From NCBI GenBank assembly GCA_015489255.1, contig WGAD01000006.1, positions 1 through 17,053 on the forward strand: 17,053 nt of DNA. The letters are read 5' to 3'. The stretch comes from Anaerolineales bacterium. GTDB taxonomy: Bacteria > Chloroflexota > Anaerolineae > Anaerolineales > Villigracilaceae. The notes beneath the pieces are model-generated. The model saw nothing but the letters and a program-made list of their open reading frames with translations. It was not told the DNA's origin and did not search any database. Made by a program: the position numbers and the translations under genes. Shown piece after piece: positions 14,234 through 17,053 of the stretch (position 1 is its first letter; each line of letters opens with the position of its first letter).

Positions 14234-16067
14234 GCGCTGGCTGCTGCTCGCCCTGTGGCTAGCGCTGGCCCTGACGACGCCCACAGCGCGCGCCCAAGAG
14301 ACCGACGCCCTGCGCCTGCGGGCGCTGGACGCCGGCGATTTCCCGCAGGTGACGCTGTGGTTCGATGCTTTCAGCGACGACGGATTCCTGACCCAGGCCC
14401 AGGTGGCAGACGTGCTGGCCATTGAAGATATGCAACCGCGGCCTGTGGACGATCTGCAGCTGCTGAAGCCCGGTGTGCGTCTGGTGGTGGCGATCAACCT
14501 CGGGCCGCAGCTGGCCCTGCGCGATGCCGAGGGCGTTTCACGGCTGGACAAGGTCTTCTCGGCGCTGGACACGTGGGCTGCGCAGCAACCCGCCAACAGC
14601 CCCGACCTGTGGAGCCTGGTCGGCCCGGGCGGCCCGCTGGCGCTGCACCAGCCGCCAGCGGACTGGCGGGAGGCTTTGGCCGCCTACCAGCCAGACGCCC
14701 GCAACGCCCAGCCGGACCTGCGGGCTTTTTCCTTTGCCGTCGATGCCGCGCTCGATGCGCCTCCTGACCCTCTGATGAAAACCGTTTTGCTGCTGATCAC
14801 CCCTCACCTGGAAGGCGAGGCGCTGGCAACGCTCGAAAACCAGCAGCAGCGGGCGCTGGATGCCGGCCTGCCAGTGCTCATCTGGTGGGTAGATTCGGAG
14901 GCTTACCTTTCTCATTCCGGCACGCTGGCCCTGCAAAACCTCGCCGCCGCCAGCGGCGGCAGATTTTCCGCCTTCGATGAAGAAACCGCCTTCCTTCCGC
15001 CGGAAGATTTTCTGGAATCGTCGCGCTATGTCTGGCAGGCGACCTATGGCTCTGCCCTGACAACCAGCGGCGAGCACAGCTTCGGCCTGGCGCTGACCTT
15101 GCCCGATGGCCGCCAGCTCGTCAGCGATACGCGCAGCCTCTTGTTAGACATCGCCCCGCCCAACCCGATCTTCGTCACCCCACCGACGCAAATCGTCCGC
15201 CAGGTCCCCCCGGAAGCAGAATACGACCTTGCAGCGCTGGAACCAAAGGCGCAGCCCCTGGAGATCCTGGTTGAATTTCCCGACGGTCACCCGCGCGGGC
15301 TGGTGCGCAGCACCCTCTATGTGGACGATCAGATCGCGGCGGAGAACTTCGGCCCGCCCTTCGAGCGGTTCACCTGGGATCTGAGCCAATACACCAGCAG
15401 CGGGCAACACACCTTGCGGGTGGAAGTGGTCGATGAATTGGGCTTGAGTCAGTTGACGGTTCCGTGGACGGTGACGGTGACGGTGGTGCAGCCGCCGCGC
15501 GGCTTGCTCGGCACGATCACTCGCCACCGGACGACGATCATCTGGGGGGCGCTGGGCGGCGCCATGCTGTTGGCAGCCATCCTGCTGATCGGCAGCAATC
15601 GCCGCCAGCAGCGGCGCACGATGCCGGCAGCAGCGCCCGCCCCCACCGAACCGATCGCCCGTCCACGACGGACAACGCCTCGCTTCCGGGCGCGCCGCAG
15701 CGCGCCGTCCGCGGGCGCTTTCCTGCGTCATTACAGCGGCGATGGCAGCGGCGCCTCTCAGCGCATCATCCCCCTGGAGGGGCAGGAGATCACCTTTGGC
15801 ACCGATCCGGTCAAGGCGCAGGTCGTGTTAGATGATCCTTCTGTTTCTGCCCTGCACGCCCGCATTGTGCGCGCAGAGGATGGATACCGCCTGTATGATC
15901 TGGATTCTGTTGCCGGCGTGTGGCTGAATTATGCGCCGGTACCGCCTGCGGGAATTCGCTTGCGCGCCGGCGATGTCATTCACTTTGGCCGCGTGGGTTA
16001 TCGCTTTGCGCTGGAGCGCGAGTTTACGCCGCCGCAACCGACTGTCCAGGGAGGGAACGATGATTAG
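14217..16067 (+). CDS. Membrane protein with vWA-like ectodomain, one TM segment and a cytoplasmic FHA domain
   Basis: A 616-residue protein with a signal peptide (1-26, cleavage after ARA). The outer part has a von Willebrand A-like region (about 35-270: VVAINLG, TVLLLITPH, LPVLIWWVDS, LAAASGGRF) without a DxSxS metal site, and an Ig-like or beta-rich region (about 315-422). One transmembrane helix (440-459) is followed by basic NRRQQRR, then a Pro/Arg-rich linker. An FHA domain fills about 515-598. FHA domains bind phosphothreonine. Ser544, His547 (SALH) and Asn571 are kept, but the usual GR is GT (Gly528-Thr529), so the phosphate-contacting Arg is missing. AAGGAG stands before the ATG. It overlaps the gene before by 17 bases and the PP2C gene after by 8. 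Likely a sensor or adaptor in Ser/Thr phospho-signalling. Confidence 0.85.
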   Translation: MRRRSERWLLLALWLALALTTPTARAQETDALRLRALDAGDFPQVTLWFDAFSDDGFLTQAQVADVLAIEDMQPRPVDDLQLLKPGVRLVVAINLGPQLALRDAEGVSRLDKVFSALDTWAAQQPANSPDLWSLVGPGGPLALHQPPADWREALAAYQPDARNAQPDLRAFSFAVDAALDAPPDPLMKTVLLLITPHLEGEALATLENQQQRALDAGLPVLIWWVDSEAYLSHSGTLALQNLAAASGGRFSAFDEETAFLPPEDFLESSRYVWQATYGSALTTSGEHSFGLALTLPDGRQLVSDTRSLLLDIAPPNPIFVTPPTQIVRQVPPEAEYDLAALEPKAQPLEILVEFPDGHPRGLVRSTLYVDDQIAAENFGPPFERFTWDLSQYTSSGQHTLRVEVVDELGLSQLTVPWTVTVTVVQPPRGLLGTITRHRTTIIWGALGGAMLLAAILLIGSNRRQQRRTMPAAAPAPTEPIARPRRTTPRFRARRSAPSAGAFLRHYSGDGSGASQRIIPLEGQEITFGTDPVKAQVVLDDPSVSALHARIVRAEDGYRLYDLDSVAGVWLNYAPVPPAGIRLRAGDVIHFGRVGYRFALEREFTPPQPTVQGGNDD

Positions 16068-17053
16068 GGTTTCGGTCGCACACATGCGCATTGCCGCCCG
16101 CACCGATGCCGGGCGCAGCGGTAAAAAGAACGAGGACAATTTCGCAGTTTCCGCCTATCAGCTGGGGCCGGGGAACGCTACGCCTTCGGTGCTGGCCGTA
16201 GTGGCCGACGGCATCGGCGGGCATCGCGCCGGCGAGGTGGCCTCGGCGCTGGCAGTGGAAACCATCAGCCGGGTGGTGTCCGAAAGCGACGGCAGCGATC
16301 CGCTGGGCACGCTGACGCAGGCAGTCGCCATGGCCAATTATCACATTGTTTCGCAGGCCAACCAGGACAACGCCCGCCTGGGGATGGGGTCGACCTGCGT
16401 CTGCGCCTGGGTCATCGGCGACCGGTTGTATTCCGTTTCGGTCGGCGATTCTCGCCTGTATTGGATACGCCGCGATGCCATCCGCCAGTTGACCACGGAT
16501 CACACCTGGGTGCACGATGCCATCGTCCACGGCATCATTCAGCCGGAAGACGCCCGCACGCACCCCAACGCCCACGTCATCCGCCGCTACCTGGGGTCGC
16601 AGCCACCCCCAGAGGCTGACTTCCGGCTGCGGCTGGAGGCAACAGAAAGCGATGACGAGGCCCTGCGGAACCAGGGGCTGCGCTTGCTGCCCGGGGACGT
16701 ATTGGTCTTGTGCACCGACGGGCTGACCGACCTGGTGGAAGACGAGGAGATTCTGGGCACGGTGCAGCATTACCACGATCTGGACACGGCGGCGGAAGCC
16801 TTGATCGCCCTGGCCAACGAACGCGGCGGGCACGACAACATCACCGTGGTCTTGTTGCAAATGGTCGGGGAAATGCCCACCATCCCGGTGCCGCCGGTCG
16901 TCCTGGCCATGCAGGCCCGCCAGGAAACGATGCCAGAACGCGCCTGGTGGCTGGGGCTGGGTTTGCTGGCCCTGCTCACCCTGGGCGTGCTCTTCTTTGG
17001 TCTCATCTGGCTGCTGGGCGCCCCCCTCCTGCCACCCACACCCACGCCAACCC
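16060..17053 (+). CDS. PP2C-type Ser/Thr protein phosphatase with C-terminal membrane anchor (partial, runs off the right edge)
   Basis: The frame is open for 331 codons to the window edge. The PP2C (PPM) catalytic domain covers about 10-268: RTDAGRSGKKNEDN (14-27), ADGIGGH with metal-ligand Asp50 (49-55), GSTC (110-113), SVGDSRLYW (127-135), TDHTW (146-150), CTDGLTDLVED (218-228) and GGHDNITVV (256-264). All metal-binding Asp residues are present, so it should be active. A single hydrophobic helix (296-319) follows and then a PTPTPT stalk, which places the enzyme in the cytoplasm and the missing C-terminus outside. The ATG overlaps the FHA-gene stop by 8 bases and has GGGAGGG before it. A second Met (codon 9) is possible. 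Its targets are unknown; a Ser/Thr kinase gene downstream would be expected. Confidence 0.93.
   Translation, partial: MIRVSVAHMRIAARTDAGRSGKKNEDNFAVSAYQLGPGNATPSVLAVVADGIGGHRAGEVASALAVETISRVVSESDGSDPLGTLTQAVAMANYHIVSQANQDNARLGMGSTCVCAWVIGDRLYSVSVGDSRLYWIRRDAIRQLTTDHTWVHDAIVHGIIQPEDARTHPNAHVIRRYLGSQPPPEADFRLRLEATESDDEALRNQGLRLLPGDVLVLCTDGLTDLVEDEEILGTVQHYHDLDTAAEALIALANERGGHDNITVVLLQMVGEMPTIPVPPVVLAMQARQETMPERAWWLGLGLLALLTLGVLFFGLIWLLGAPLLPPTPTPT

Noticed and set aside
1..17053. tRNA, rRNA, CRISPR, integrase or toxin-antitoxin loci
   Set aside because: I looked in all gaps on both strands and saw no cloverleaf-like sequence, no regularly spaced direct repeats and no related protein motifs.

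Overview
The window is GC-rich and densely coded. It looks like a chromosomal fragment from a member of the Chloroflexota, probably Anaerolineae or a close relative. This is an inference from three traits: secreted proteins and membrane anchors with proline/threonine stalks (PTPTPTP), a SUMF1-domain lipoprotein ending in a small Cys-rich module, and a membrane FHA protein next to a membrane PP2C phosphatase. No rRNA, tRNA, CRISPR array, transposase or phage gene was found.

The layout is divergent around about 10,982-11,071. Everything to the left is on the minus strand and everything to the right is on the plus strand. Reading leftward, the first unit is a tight four-gene run: maf, a MecA-type class B penicillin-binding protein, rsgA and holB (housekeeping, cell wall, ribosome maturation, replication). 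A promoter-like site at 6096-6123 then starts a second unit, a 121-residue acidic protein of unknown function followed by a PaaG-like crotonase. Next come a stand-alone Glu/Leu/Phe/Val-type dehydrogenase and an 839-residue SUMF1/repeat lipoprotein. Three hairpins on the minus strand (4681-4713, 3297-3326, 332-363) look like terminators. A further minus-strand promoter near the left edge probably serves a gene outside the window.

Reading rightward, xpt and guaA overlap by 4 bases and encode two consecutive steps, xanthine to XMP to GMP. They are followed by a multi-pass membrane protein, a signal-peptide/TM/FHA protein, and a PP2C-type phosphatase with a C-terminal membrane segment that runs off the right edge. 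The last three overlap or nearly overlap and look like a membrane Ser/Thr-phosphorylation module whose kinase, if any, lies beyond the window.

No clearly new biological system is visible. The points most worth checking are the leader in front of the dehydrogenase (a terminator-like hairpin just before the start codon), the degenerate FHA domain paired with PP2C, the Cys-rich repeat lipoprotein, an 88-bp dispersed palindromic repeat, and the lipoprotein form of a MecA-type PBP.
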